From positions 157,476 to 221,475 of the forward strand of contig NZ_BAYX01000013.1 of NCBI RefSeq assembly GCF_000696095.1: a stretch of DNA of 64,000 bases. The letters are read 5' to 3'. Positions within the stretch are counted from its first letter, which is position 1. Each line of letters opens with the position of its first letter. The notes beneath the pieces are model-generated. The model saw only the letters and a program-made list of their open reading frames with translations. It ran no database searches and was not told the origin of the DNA. Below, piece by piece: positions 9,165 through 17,164 of this stretch. Position numbers and translations under genes: made by a program. Origin of the DNA: Rhizobium rhizogenes NBRC 13257 (GTDB lineage: Bacteria; Pseudomonadota; Alphaproteobacteria; Rhizobiales; Rhizobiaceae).

Positions 9165-11078
9165 CTAGAATTTTAAAAAGCGATTGACCTTCGCCGCCTT
9201 ATCCATCTCCTTGCGTCGGAAATAGATCGCTCGTCCGCAGCGAATGGGACTGTGGCCCTGGACGATGATGATCTGCTCGTCCTTGCGCATCGACTGGGTG
9301 ATTTCGTGCGGCATGATCAGCGGCCGGCGTTGGAAACTGATGCTTTCGGATTTGCGGCCACTGCTATTCGCGTTGCTCCAACCGACATTGCGCGAACGTC
9401 CTTGAACCTCGACGGTCATCTCTCCGCATTGGGCCGAGACATTGCGTGCCGTATCGAGCGCCTTGATTGCGGCGTAGGATGTGAAGGCGCAGCCTTCGAT
9501 CCAGGAGGTCGCTCCGTCCTTGCCAAAGTGACGCTCGAGTTGGCTGACAGATTGGTACATCAGCATCAGTGTGATGCCGTATTTGCGCCCGCGGTCCCGT
9601 GCTTCTTCAAGAATACGGATGTAGCCCAGCAAATCGACCTCATCGAGCATGAAGAGCACTCGGTGGTAGAAGTCGCCGTCGGCCTGGACCATGGCATTGA
9701 TCAGCGAGCCGATGATCACCCGGCCAATGCCCGGATAGGAGCGCAGGATCGAAGCGGGGATATTGAGGAAGACGTCCTTCCGTCCAGAAGCGATGTCGCT
9801 CGATTTGAACGCATCACCGCAGACAAGCGCGGCATAATTGTTGAGCGACAGCCATTGCGTATCCTTGGATGCGGTCGAATAGACCCCGGAGAAAGTCTGC
9901 TCCGTCATGTTGGTGAAGACGCCTAGCGTCTCGCGAATAAAGGCGGACGCGGAATTTTCTTGGATGTCGCGCAGCATGGCAAGCACCGACGGTTCCGGCT
10001 CGGAAACGATTAGACGCAGGCTGCGCAAGTTGCGGCGGCCGGCATAATCTGGCGACAGCATCACATGCGCCAGAAGACCAGTTAGTAGATTGTGCGCCTG
10101 GTTCTGGAAATAGGAGCCAGTCGAGGTGTCGAAGCGCAGGCTTTCTGACAAAAGCATATGGGCGATACCAACGATGTCCTCTTCCTTGCGCGTCGATCTC
10201 TCGATCCCATCAAGAACGTTGAAGCCCATGACCGGATTGGTGGGGTCGAGTACCATGACTTCGCGGCCGAGCGCATGGGCGCGATGTTCGAGAACCATCG
10301 GTGCGACCTCCGTCGATGGATCGAGGCAGATCAGCGGCCCTCGGTAGCGCAGCGCCGTCGGGATGACGTTGCTGGTCGTCTTGAAGCCGCCGGAGCCCGC
10401 GAAGAACAACATATGGGTGGAATCGAAATTCTGATTGAAGGTCATGAGCGGCGCCTTGCCACCTTGCCCCCAAGTCCCGTAATCGTTCGGATCAAAAGGC
10501 AGCGCATGCACGCGGTCACGGTCGACGCGGTAGCGCTCGCCGATGACGATCTCCCCGTCCGAGGGGAAGATCTTGGCCACCTCCGGCATGAGCAGCCAAT
10601 CGGCATCGCCGAAGATGCCGCGCTTGGCGCGTTTGATCGGATTGGAAACGACGATCGAGATGCGCGCGGAGATTGCGACAATACCAAATCCGAGAATCGT
10701 CCCGGCAACCGCGAAGGCGTCGAGATAAGTGAGAGCCTCGTTCCATGTGATGACACCATTCTTCACCCATGGAGCGAGACGGGCATATTCCCGCAGGGCG
10801 TAAAAGCCTGCCACGCATAAAAAGCAGAGTAGGCTCGTGGAAGCGATCGGCCGACGGCGATGCAGTGGCAATGCCCAAACCGTCAGAAGTGAGGCGATAG
10901 GTCCGAGCACGAGATTGGGAAGAGGAACCGCTCGAAGGAACCAATAGGCGATCCGTGCTGGCATGCCGATCGCCAAATCCTGCCACCGCCATCCGGTGAT
11001 ACAGAGCGTCAGTGTTGTCACTGCGATCGGCACCAGGGTGAGCACCAAGCTCGGATTCACTCTGTACCTTAGCGCCAT
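9165..11078 (-). CDS. traG: Type IV coupling protein TraG/VirD4
   Basis: A 637-residue inner-membrane ATPase that links the relaxosome to the VirB channel and pumps DNA or protein substrate. Hydrophobic segments occupy about residues 10-120, followed by the cytoplasmic motor: Walker A GSGGFKTT near 225, then LICLDPS, and Walker B FMLDEVDLLG near 478. This layout and size fit TraG of rhizobial plasmids. ATG 11078 has GGAGGAG eight bases upstream. The traD-type gene lies 48 bases upstream on the same strand, the usual traC-traD-traG order, but traC is missing here and an unrelated gene sits in its place. The relaxase traA is 34 kb away, and this is the only coupling-protein gene in the window. 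Confidence 0.93.
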   Translation of the reverse strand: MALRYRVNPSLVLTLVPIAVTTLTLCITGWRWQDLAIGMPARIAYWFLRAVPLPNLVLGPIASLLTVWALPLHRRRPIASTSLLCFLCVAGFYALREYARLAPWVKNGVITWNEALTYLDAFAVAGTILGFGIVAISARISIVVSNPIKRAKRGIFGDADWLLMPEVAKIFPSDGEIVIGERYRVDRDRVHALPFDPNDYGTWGQGGKAPLMTFNQNFDSTHMLFFAGSGGFKTTSNVIPTALRYRGPLICLDPSTEVAPMVLEHRAHALGREVMVLDPTNPVMGFNVLDGIERSTRKEEDIVGIAHMLLSESLRFDTSTGSYFQNQAHNLLTGLLAHVMLSPDYAGRRNLRSLRLIVSEPEPSVLAMLRDIQENSASAFIRETLGVFTNMTEQTFSGVYSTASKDTQWLSLNNYAALVCGDAFKSSDIASGRKDVFLNIPASILRSYPGIGRVIIGSLINAMVQADGDFYHRVLFMLDEVDLLGYIRILEEARDRGRKYGITLMLMYQSVSQLERHFGKDGATSWIEGCAFTSYAAIKALDTARNVSAQCGEMTVEVQGRSRNVGWSNANSSGRKSESISFQRRPLIMPHEITQSMRKDEQIIIVQGHSPIRCGRAIYFRRKEMDKAAKVNRFLKF

Positions 11079-11126
11079 TGAGACGTCTCCTCCAGGAATA
11101 GTGTCTTCGCGTCATGAGGAACGCCT

Positions 11127-11390
11127 TCAGCACTGTCTCGCCAGCTCTATCGGTCGCCGGTATTCGTCCGAGGTCAGTGATACCTTCACCAATTCCAGCA
11201 GGGCGCCGAGCAGAAAGGCGCGGTCCGCTTCCGCAAGGCCGGCCCGAACGACCAGCCCGCCAAGCAGAAGCTTCTGACGGGCGTCACGCTTACGCTCACC
11301 GGACATCAGAAACCTGCGCCGAAGCTCCAGTCCCATCAGTCGCTGGTCGAGGCGTTTCAAGTCCAGCAGGGAACCACTCGACTGCGTCAT
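11127..11390 (-). CDS. traD: Conjugal transfer protein TraD (copy 1)
   Basis: An 87-residue basic protein of the small TraD family of rhizobial/Agrobacterium plasmids, an accessory factor encoded between traC and traG. The core ERKRDARQKLLLGG, then AGL and DRAFLLGALLE, matches the family. The N-terminal LKRLDQR segment is also present in the second traD at 44393-44704, which supports ATG 11390 over the internal ATG at 11306. The long start makes it overlap the 3' end of the preceding gene by 95 bases. The two TraD proteins have clearly diverged, so this is not a recent duplication. Its usual partner traC is absent upstream, consistent with a recombination join near 11.3-11.4 kb. Confidence 0.8.
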   Translation of the reverse strand: MTQSSGSLLDLKRLDQRLMGLELRRRFLMSGERKRDARQKLLLGGLVVRAGLAEADRAFLLGALLELVKVSLTSDEYRRPIELARQC

Positions 11391-11853
11391 TGGAGATGGC
11401 CGCGAGTTTCAAGAGGCTACCCTCCAGAAGCGTTCGAATTCCGTAGAAAATGACGAGGTCCCGGGCAGAAATGCGAACAAATAAACCATCGTTGGTTGGC
11501 CGTATGACGGCGCAGCCGTCGCCAAAGTTCAGAAACCTGTCGGCTCCTTCGGTGACTGCAGATCGGCTACCATACCGAATCTGCATGCAGGCCCTGTCAG
11601 CAATAATATCCGTAGCGCTGATAATTGCGGGTCCTTCCTCGCATTTGAACCTTTTTTCCCGCCCGTTGGAGATTATTGAAGGGCATAGCTCGGCAGCTTG
11701 TTGGCAAATCTGCTCAAGCCATATATCGGAATCGGGTAAGGTGACGTAGGTTTCGGCGATATATTTCAGCATATCGATCCCGTCGGCCTTTAAGTTGGCG
11801 TTGCGGCTAAATTCCGGGGCTTCATTCAGAATGACGCTGATTGGGTCGATCAT
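11296..11853 (-). CDS. Unknown protein coupled to the oxoamine synthase
   Basis: A 185-residue soluble protein with no signal peptide or membrane segment and no family I recognise. A tail rich in Gly, Ala and Pro (GLETPRPATDGTGASA) overlaps traD and may be sequence gained at a recombination join. The start ATG 11853 overlaps the TGA of the upstream alpha-oxoamine synthase (ATGA), so the two are made together and probably work in one pathway. Possible roles are binding or modifying the synthase product, carrier-type delivery of an acyl substrate, or control of synthase activity; none can be shown from sequence. Confidence 0.65.
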   Translation of the reverse strand: MIDPISVILNEAPEFSRNANLKADGIDMLKYIAETYVTLPDSDIWLEQICQQAAELCPSIISNGREKRFKCEEGPAIISATDIIADRACMQIRYGSRSAVTEGADRFLNFGDGCAVIRPTNDGLFVRISARDLVIFYGIRTLLEGSLLKLAAISNDAVEWFPAGLETPRPATDGTGASAQVSDVR

Positions 11854-13109
11854 GGATCTGTTCCTCGTTCGGCGAGCGCCTCGTTGATCGCACGTCCCAA
11901 CCCTTCAATTTCCCGCATGCTGTGCCTGGCGGTAGGGCAGACCCGCAAGCCGGCCTTGCCCTTTGCGACGGTGGGAAAGAAGATCGCCGAGGTGTAGAAG
12001 CCCTTGTCGAGAATGTGGGTCGCGGCACGAATGGACGGTCTTTCGTCGCCGAACTCTATGGTGCGGATTGGTAGCTTTGAGCCGGCCTGCTCGCTGGCAA
12101 CCATCCTGTCGAAAACAGCTATCCGATCTGCAAGCGCATCCTGGCGTAACTTGAGCTCATCGGTGCGGTGCAGCGCCTGAGACGCCATGGCAGCGCCGAT
12201 TGCTGCTAGATTAAGCGACGCGGAAAAGGCATAGGCGATCGAAAAGCGCCGGAACAATTCTTCCTGTCGAGGAGTGCCGAGCATCAGCAAGCCGCCCGAC
12301 GCTCCAAAGCCTTTGCCCAGCGATGCGGCAATGATTGTGCGCTCGCCAAGGGCTGCGCCGACCTGGGATCGTACAAAGCCCTCCCCAGACTTCCCGAACA
12401 AGGAAATGCCATGGGCATCGTCGATATAGAGAAACAGGCCGTATCGATCCTGGAGTGCGAGGAGGTCCGCAATCGGCGCGCTGCCGCCCATGGAATAGAC
12501 GCCATCGCACACATAGGCTACGCGATCGTTGCGCCGGCAAATATCCTCGAGTGCGTTCAGATCGTTATGAGCAATCGTTTCGATCGGTGTTTCATTGGCG
12601 ACGACCGGCTTGTGAAACGCAAGCGTCGCATGCGCCAACCGGTCGAAAACGACCGCCGGTCTTTTGTTCTCAGTGAGGTATCCGGAGGCGAGGAGCGGTA
12701 GGGCTCCCATATTGGCGGCGAGGACCGTCGTGTAGGTTATGACCCGTGCCGCAAACAAGTCGGAAAGCGCTTCTTCCAGTTCGCCTAGCAGGCTGAAATT
12801 AAGCCTCGTTCTTGCGCAGGACCAATGGAGCGCCTTGTACCGCTGTATTGCCTCTATGGCGCCTTCGAGGATGAGCGGATGATTGTCGAGGCCGAGATAA
12901 GAGCAGCGAACGAAGTCAGTCACTTGTCTCTTCTGAGGCACCGTGGGCAACAGGACGGAGCGATCCTTATCCGGGTCCGCGTAAAGCGCCATGACCCCCT
13001 CCTGCTCGGCCGCAGCAAGATTTTGATCGGCGGAATCGATCACGCTGAGTGTATTGCGGTAGGATCGCGACACAGCCGAAGCGGTGGGCGAATGATGATC
13101 ATCGCTCAT
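11850..13109 (-). CDS. Alpha-oxoamine synthase family PLP enzyme
   Basis: A 419-residue PLP enzyme of the family that condenses an amino acid with an acyl-CoA or acyl-ACP and releases CO2 to give an alpha-aminoketone (BioF, Kbl, HemA-type ALAS, serine palmitoyltransferase, CqsA). Visible signatures are CDGVYSMGGS, the cofactor motif YIDDAHG, and SLGKGFGASGG with the Schiff-base lysine. Start ATG 13109 is chosen; an upstream TTG adds 13 residues that do not look conserved. There are no biotin or heme genes nearby, and it is coupled to an unknown protein rather than a ligase or dehydrogenase. A signal-making role like CqsA, or a special lipid or aminoketone product, is possible but unproved. 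Its upstream region holds two inverted repeats. Confidence 0.85.
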   Translation of the reverse strand: MSDDHHSPTASAVSRSYRNTLSVIDSADQNLAAAEQEGVMALYADPDKDRSVLLPTVPQKRQVTDFVRCSYLGLDNHPLILEGAIEAIQRYKALHWSCARTRLNFSLLGELEEALSDLFAARVITYTTVLAANMGALPLLASGYLTENKRPAVVFDRLAHATLAFHKPVVANETPIETIAHNDLNALEDICRRNDRVAYVCDGVYSMGGSAPIADLLALQDRYGLFLYIDDAHGISLFGKSGEGFVRSQVGAALGERTIIAASLGKGFGASGGLLMLGTPRQEELFRRFSIAYAFSASLNLAAIGAAMASQALHRTDELKLRQDALADRIAVFDRMVASEQAGSKLPIRTIEFGDERPSIRAATHILDKGFYTSAIFFPTVAKGKAGLRVCPTARHSMREIEGLGRAINEALAERGTDP

Positions 13110-13173
13110 GGGAATATCCAAATTGTTCGTAGCGGAGCAGCGACACAACAGAAAATGGACATCTGCTGCAGCA

Positions 13174-13199
13174 CATCGCGTCTCATTGGCGACGCGATG
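13174..13199. repeat. Inverted repeat upstream of the oxoamine synthase
   Basis: CATCGCGTC and GACGCGATG form a perfect 9-bp stem with an 8-base loop, about 65 bases upstream of the synthase start. On the plus strand it is followed by CTATTTTATT. It could be an operator or an RNA hairpin in the leader. Confidence 0.5.
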
Positions 13200-13246
13200 C
13201 TATTTTATTGCCGTGGAATGGGTCTGCGAACAACGATCGTTTCGGT

Positions 13247-13279
13247 AATATTGTTTGAAGGTTCTGTGACGACAATATT
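13247..13279. promoter_or_regulatory. AATATTGT inverted repeat, candidate operator
   Basis: AATATTGT (13247-13254) and ACAATATT (13272-13279) are perfect inverted arms separated by 17 bases, in the promoter region of the oxoamine synthase. A separate palindrome AACGATCGTT lies just beside it at 13232-13241. This spacing suits a dimeric regulator binding two adjacent turns of DNA. The winged-helix proteins encoded nearby are candidates. Confidence 0.4.
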
Positions 13280-13380
13280 TCGAAAGTGAAAGGCTTGAAA
13301 AACACAGCAGGCGGAGTGTCACATTGATGCTCAACGGGGTTTCTCGGTGATTTCAGAGCTTACGAAGCTCGATCTGTCTT

Positions 13381-14082
13381 CTAGCGCTCATCCAACGCGT
13401 ACCCGGTAGCCCGCACCGTGCGGATAATATCGCGGCCTAGCACGCCTCTCATGGCTCGCCGAAGGCGCCCGACATGGACGTCGACGGTGCGGGGCTCCAC
13501 AAACGTACCTTGCGGCCATGCAGCCTCGATGAGAGCGTCGCGGCTGAAGACGTAGCCTGGTTTTTGTAGAAAATGCTGAAGAAGGCGAAATTCGATCGGA
13601 CTGAGTTGGACGTCCATGCCGTTGCACTCGACGCGCATGCTATCCAGTTGCATCGCGATTTCCGCATAAATAAGCGTATTGCCGGAGGTTCTTTCTATGC
13701 AAGATTTCGAATTGTCGTCCGGCGATAAGTCTGACAGATAAGATAGAAAACGCTCTGGGTTGAATGGGCGCATGAAAATCTCGCTCACGCCGGTTTTGAG
13801 GACTTCTAGATAAAGTTGCTGATTGCCGGCTCCCACGAAGACGGCGATCGGTAGCGTTTTGTCGGCCAGTGTTTCCCTGATCTGGCTGACAAGATCGCCG
13901 ATACGGAAGGCGTCGCTATGATAGTCTATTATCACGGCCACCAAATCATCGGATTTCACGCTAGCCAGGGCTTCCTCCGCTCCTTCCACCAACGAAGATT
14001 CGAGACCTCCCATATTGAGGATCTGTGCGAGCAGAAGGTAGAATTCGTAATCCGGGGAGCAAATGAGGATGAGTGGCTTCAT
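13381..14082 (-). CDS. OmpR-type winged-helix regulator with degenerate receiver (copy 1)
   Basis: A 233-residue protein with a receiver-like domain (about 1-118) and an OmpR/PhoB winged helix (about 135-230; EFRLLQHFL, PRTVDVHVGRLRRAM, RTVRATGYAL). The phosphoacceptor-like Asp is kept (VIIDY), but the first acidic pair is altered, the switch Thr is Val (AVFVGAG) and the conserved Lys is Arg (MRPF), so phosphorylation-independent action is likely. Start ATG 14082 has GAAAGG nine bases upstream. A related protein with the same kinds of change lies at 26005-26799. RctA, which represses conjugation in Rhizobium etli, is also an atypical winged-helix regulator, so a similar role is possible. Two GntR-type operator copies lie upstream, so GntR may control this gene. 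Confidence 0.82.
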   Translation of the reverse strand: MKPLILICSPDYEFYLLLAQILNMGGLESSLVEGAEEALASVKSDDLVAVIIDYHSDAFRIGDLVSQIRETLADKTLPIAVFVGAGNQQLYLEVLKTGVSEIFMRPFNPERFLSYLSDLSPDDNSKSCIERTSGNTLIYAEIAMQLDSMRVECNGMDVQLSPIEFRLLQHFLQKPGYVFSRDALIEAAWPQGTFVEPRTVDVHVGRLRRAMRGVLGRDIIRTVRATGYALDER

Positions 14083-14158
14083 TGATGATAACCTTTCGAT
14101 CAGTAGGCGGTGGCACGCGGAGGATGAGAGGGTTCGAGATTCCGCACCACTTGGGATT

Positions 14159-14174
14159 ATTTGGTGCAACAAAA
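14159..14174. promoter_or_regulatory. GntR-type operator copy 1 (two mismatches)
   Basis: ATTTGGTGCAACAAAA differs at two positions from the perfect palindrome TTTTGTTGCAACAAAA found at 21325-21340. It lies 77 bases upstream of the response regulator-like gene start at 14082. Confidence 0.5.
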
Positions 14175-14286
14175 ATATCTGCGATCAGTAGCGATTCTGT
14201 CGCTAATTGCCAAAAATCGCTGTTATTTATCTGTCATAAATTTACATTGTACGCAAATAGGGAAAATGATACGTATTTAATCACAT

Positions 14287-14302
14287 TTTTGTTGCATCAA
14301 AA
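14287..14302. promoter_or_regulatory. GntR-type operator copy 2 (one mismatch)
   Basis: TTTTGTTGCATCAAAA differs by one base from the perfect palindrome. With one more base on each side it is an 18-mer (TTTTTGTTGCATCAAAAA) that occurs again, exactly, in reverse complement at 22114-22131 before the aminotransferase operon. Confidence 0.65.
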
Positions 14303-14498
14303 ATGGAGGGCAAAAGAGCTTCTTTGCGAGCGAGTTTGGACGGCTCGCCCAGGATGCAAGGCTGGTGGATTTTGAGATGAAATAGGAAGTGGCCAGGGAT
14401 CACACGACATATGCGGCATCCGCGGTCGTGACTCACTTGTGAGAATAAAGTCCGGCCAAACTTTCGTCCCGTGCCGGATATTCACGGGAGAGCTTCCT

Positions 14499-14789
14499 AT
14501 GACTTTTGCGGATACATCAAAATATCGCCAGGCGCCGTCCTCGGATGATGACATCTCTATTTGGTCTGGCGGGGATCCGGCAGTCGCGGCCTTGGCCGCA
14601 AAGGCGGCCTATGGTCCCGATGCCACGCTTGCTGTGGCTTGGTGCGCCTTAGGCGCGAAGGTGGATGGACGTGCTACCGACGCCCATTTCTGGTTCGAGG
14701 TTTTTTGCCTGCTGCGTGCCGGCGAAACGCCGGCGACGGGCTTTTCGAGTGGCGCGGACTCGGTAAACGCAGATGGAAAACTGCACTAG
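14499..14789 (+). CDS. Small hypothetical protein
   Basis: 96 residues from ATG 14499; an in-frame upstream start at 14439 is less likely because GGGAGAG lies shortly before 14499. The central part is alanine-rich (PAVAALAAKAAYGP) and contains tryptophans and cysteines (LAVAWCALG, FWFEVFCLLR). There is no signal peptide or known motif. Codon usage is typical of the window (high third-position GC), which favours a real gene. It stands alone, downstream of two operator-like palindromes. I cannot assign a function. Confidence 0.5.
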   Translation: MTFADTSKYRQAPSSDDDISIWSGGDPAVAALAAKAAYGPDATLAVAWCALGAKVDGRATDAHFWFEVFCLLRAGETPATGFSSGADSVNADGKLH

Positions 14790-15023
14790 GTTTCCTGTGG
14801 CCACAAATGGTCGAGCAGAACCGATATATCTTCGTACCTGTCGGTAACGCCCCACCGCTCGGGTATCGGCCAGACGCTAAGCGATGAGGTTGCGGATAGA
14901 GGGAGTTTCCGAGTATGGCGGAGCGGCATGGGATGGTGATCCGATAAGTGCCGACTGCCTGGAGAAAGACCGCGACATGGCGGCCGGTGGTAAAGAACGT
15001 CGACCAGCGATTGCCCGCAGCGC

Positions 15024-15920
15024 TCAGAGCTTTTCCCGCAGCTTTTCGATATGCTCGTCGCAAATCGCTTTTACCAGTTGCTGCAGCGCGTCCGTACGTT
15101 CGCCAAGCCAGACGAGTGCTTCCTCGGTGATCTTGAAATGCTCGGAATAACGGGCTTTCACATAGGCTTGGTTGATGATGTTGAACCAGGCAGTATAGCG
15201 TTGCCGATCTTGTGGCCAGATCTCTGCAAGCCGCTGGTCGCGGCCCTCGGCAAGCGTCTTCAGGTGGTTGAGGTTGTGCGAGGCAGGGCTGTAGCTCGTC
15301 AGCGTTAGTAATAGTGTCGAATAGACCTGTTCAACGGCCTGATGAAACAGAAACGCAGCTTCGTCTGAGTCACCCTCGTTTGCGTAAAATCGAGCGCCTT
15401 TTAGAAACTTTTGGCTTCTCTGAAATCTCTTGAAATGCTGTTGAGCCGCACGATATTCGTCTGCTGGAGTGAGCGGCTTCGGCTCGGCGAGTTCTTCGTC
15501 ATCTAGTTCATAAAGAACGATGCCGTCGCGACGGATCTCGCTGAAGAAATATCTGCCCAGCTTTAACGCGGCATTGACCTCACGGAGCGAATGTACGCTG
15601 AGGCTGACTGGCGGCTTGACGATACGGGGAAATCGGTCGGCCGCCTTGCGCCAGTATGAACCGAAGTCGGTAAGCTTGCGATTGTTGACGATTACCAGCA
15701 GATCGTAGTCGGACTTGTAGCCCTTTGTGGTATGCTCCTCATCTACCCAGTTGCCACGAGCATAAGAGCCGAAGAGAATAATCTTGAGGATACGGCCTTT
15801 CTTCTTGAAATCGGCCGTGCCTTCCTTCAGCGCATCCTCGAATTCCTCATGCACAATCTCGATAATTCGCGACAGTTCGAGTCGTTTGCGTTCCGGCAGA
15901 TGATCGAGGCTGAACTTCAT
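15024..15920 (-). CDS. MNT-HEPN fusion: nucleotidyltransferase with HEPN domain
   Basis: A 298-residue protein. Residues about 45-100 carry a minimal nucleotidyltransferase motif: FGSYARG, then SDYDLLV with the metal-binding Asp pair. Residues about 160-290 form a helical HEPN domain (FLFHQAVEQVYSTLL, HNLNHLK, AYVKARYSEHFKI). In two-gene MNT/HEPN toxin-antitoxin systems the nucleotidyltransferase AMPylates and silences the HEPN RNase; here both activities sit in one chain, which could make it self-controlled or a housekeeping nucleotidyltransferase. HEPN RNases usually show R-x4-6-H; here I see R-Y-S-E-H with three intervening residues, so RNase activity is uncertain. It stands alone next to small genes, a common position for plasmid maintenance or defence functions. 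Confidence 0.8.
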   Translation of the reverse strand: MKFSLDHLPERKRLELSRIIEIVHEEFEDALKEGTADFKKKGRILKIILFGSYARGNWVDEEHTTKGYKSDYDLLVIVNNRKLTDFGSYWRKAADRFPRIVKPPVSLSVHSLREVNAALKLGRYFFSEIRRDGIVLYELDDEELAEPKPLTPADEYRAAQQHFKRFQRSQKFLKGARFYANEGDSDEAAFLFHQAVEQVYSTLLLTLTSYSPASHNLNHLKTLAEGRDQRLAEIWPQDRQRYTAWFNIINQAYVKARYSEHFKITEEALVWLGERTDALQQLVKAICDEHIEKLREKL

Positions 15921-16065
15921 GGAGAGCGGGACCCTTTCTGATGATTCCAGTTCTAGGTACGATCCGGTTACAATGCCAGTCCGATATTGAATCTATGCCA
16001 GCCGGATGGCGTAGCAGAAGAGATCTTTCCGCCCTTCGATCGAATTCGGATTTGGACTGTCGGTG

Positions 16066-16356
16066 TCAGGCGCTTCCGTCCGCCTCACTGTCTTCGTCCA
16101 GCATTCGCACAGGCAGATAGGTATTCGTCTCCAACCACTCCTGCACGATATAACGGATCATTTGATTGCGCGTCATATTCAGCTCGCCGGCGACGCTGCA
16201 AAGGGCCTCCTCGACATCTTCATTGAGCGCAATCGATCCCGAGTTGCGCACCATAATAGCAGCGCGTCGAAGCAGAATCTGCAAATCGGGCCGTGAAACG
16301 TCGGCAATGCGCGCAGCGGTCTCTTCAAGCAGAACGGCAAAATCGCGTGTTGTCAT
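16066..16356 (-). CDS. Ribbon-helix-helix DNA-binding protein
   Basis: 96 residues. Residues about 55-90 match a MetJ/Arc-type ribbon-helix-helix: strand GSIALNE, helix DVEEALCSVAGELN, turn MTRNQ, helix MIRYIVQEWLE. Such proteins bind DNA as dimers and often serve as antitoxins, plasmid copy-control factors or relaxosome accessories. Its ATG overlaps the TGA of the preceding 60-residue gene (ATGA), so the pair is coupled. No toxin-like fold is evident in the partner. The acidic tail (MLDEDSEADGSA) could be a partner-binding region. Its exact function is unknown. Confidence 0.65.
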   Translation of the reverse strand: MTTRDFAVLLEETAARIADVSRPDLQILLRRAAIMVRNSGSIALNEDVEEALCSVAGELNMTRNQMIRYIVQEWLETNTYLPVRMLDEDSEADGSA

Positions 16357-16535
16357 TGCAGAGCCAGTAAAAGCTGAACAGGCCTCGGGAACGGCAGCAG
16401 CGGCTGGCTTTCTTCAACGTGACGCTGCCAGATCGCCCGCCGTTCCGGGTCGCGCTCGCGTGCTGCCCGAGAGGCGGAAATTGTGGCGGGCGCCTGCTCA
16501 ATGACTTGCTCTGCATGAGTCATGGTAAACTCCAT
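16353..16535 (-). CDS. Small protein coupled to the ribbon-helix-helix gene
   Basis: A 60-residue protein with no recognised family. It has a basic middle (SRAARERDPERRAIW) and a proline-leucine tail. The start is either ATG 16535 (AAAGGGA upstream) or ATG 16523 (GGAG six bases upstream). It is the first gene of a two-gene unit joined by an ATGA overlap to the ribbon-helix-helix protein. The pair could be a toxin-antitoxin module, but there is no RelE-, HigB- or PIN-like motif to support that. Confidence 0.5.
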   Translation of the reverse strand: MEFTMTHAEQVIEQAPATISASRAARERDPERRAIWQRHVEESQPLLPFPRPVQLLLALQ

Positions 16536-16758
16536 GTGTTCCCTTTATGTTCTTATATTGGAAATGAGAAGTCAAGTTCGACTTCAGAGTATTAAGGTGG
16601 CGGTTCGTCTCTTTACGTGCCGCCGGTAAAGACCAATCAGTCTGCGGACATTTTCCCTTCAGAGACTGCAGGCGCCAATATCTTTGCGAAATGTCCGGTC
16701 GCCGGGGTCTTTCGGCATCCACTGATGGATTGTCTCGACGCTCTATGGGCAGAGGCAT

Positions 16759-16884
16759 TTAGTCGTGGGATTTCAACAGCAACATCGCAGGCGCCGTCAA
16801 TACGATCGAGGCAATCATCAGCGAAATTCCGATCTTCAGTATCTTTACTCGCCGTGTTCTGACGCCGAGCGAATCGTAAGTCAC
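16759..16884 (-). CDS. Candidate 41-residue single-pass membrane peptide
   Basis: GTG 16884 to TAA 16759-16761, preceded by AGGGGGG a few bases upstream, a strong ribosome-binding site. The product has a basic N-terminal part (RTRRVKILK), then a hydrophobic span (IGISLMIASIVLTAPAMLLL) and a short tail. This is the pattern of a small inner-membrane protein with the positive end in the cytoplasm. It is isolated in a 630-base gap. Possible roles include a type I toxin or a regulator of a membrane complex; neither can be shown. Confidence 0.45.
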   Translation of the reverse strand: MTYDSLGVRTRRVKILKIGISLMIASIVLTAPAMLLLKSHD

Positions 16885-17164
16885 CCTACCCCCCTACACA
16901 GACGCAATTCCCAAACGAGAAGATAGCGGCGCGCGCGTGCGGCAAAGGGGCAATTTCTGCATCCTTGGGAAGCCTCATTGGGCAAGAGAGGCCCGCCCAG
17001 CTTCGAGCATTTCTGCTCGCAGGCGGACCTCCTGCCGATGTTTATTGGGGCGCGTGGGCGTCAAGTGCCAAGCGTTCATTCAATGAATGATCGCTGAACA
17101 TTCATCTTCCAAACGCCGTGGCACGGCATCATCATGCACAATGTTTTCACGTCGTCATCCTGCT
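16885..17164. other. Intergenic region with hairpin
   Basis: 280 bases with no gene seen. CGAGCA-TTTC-TGCTCG at 17004-17019 is a perfect 6-bp stem and tetraloop, flanked by CCGCC and GGCGG that can extend the structure. There is no U-run. It may be part of a small RNA, or a stop structure beyond the importer operon that ends at 17165. Confidence 0.35.

Larger units (their letters stand above)
14083..14498. other. Intergenic region with two operator copies
   Basis: 416 bases between the minus-strand regulator start and a small plus-strand gene. It is AT-rich in its centre (14190-14290) and holds two copies of the TTTTGTTGCAACAAAA-type palindrome, listed separately. No tRNA or other RNA gene is evident. 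Confidence 0.6.

Noticed and set aside
10158..10820. 220-codon plus-strand frame opposite traG
   Set aside because: Antisense to the Walker A part of a conserved coupling protein; no ribosome-binding site or recognisable domain.
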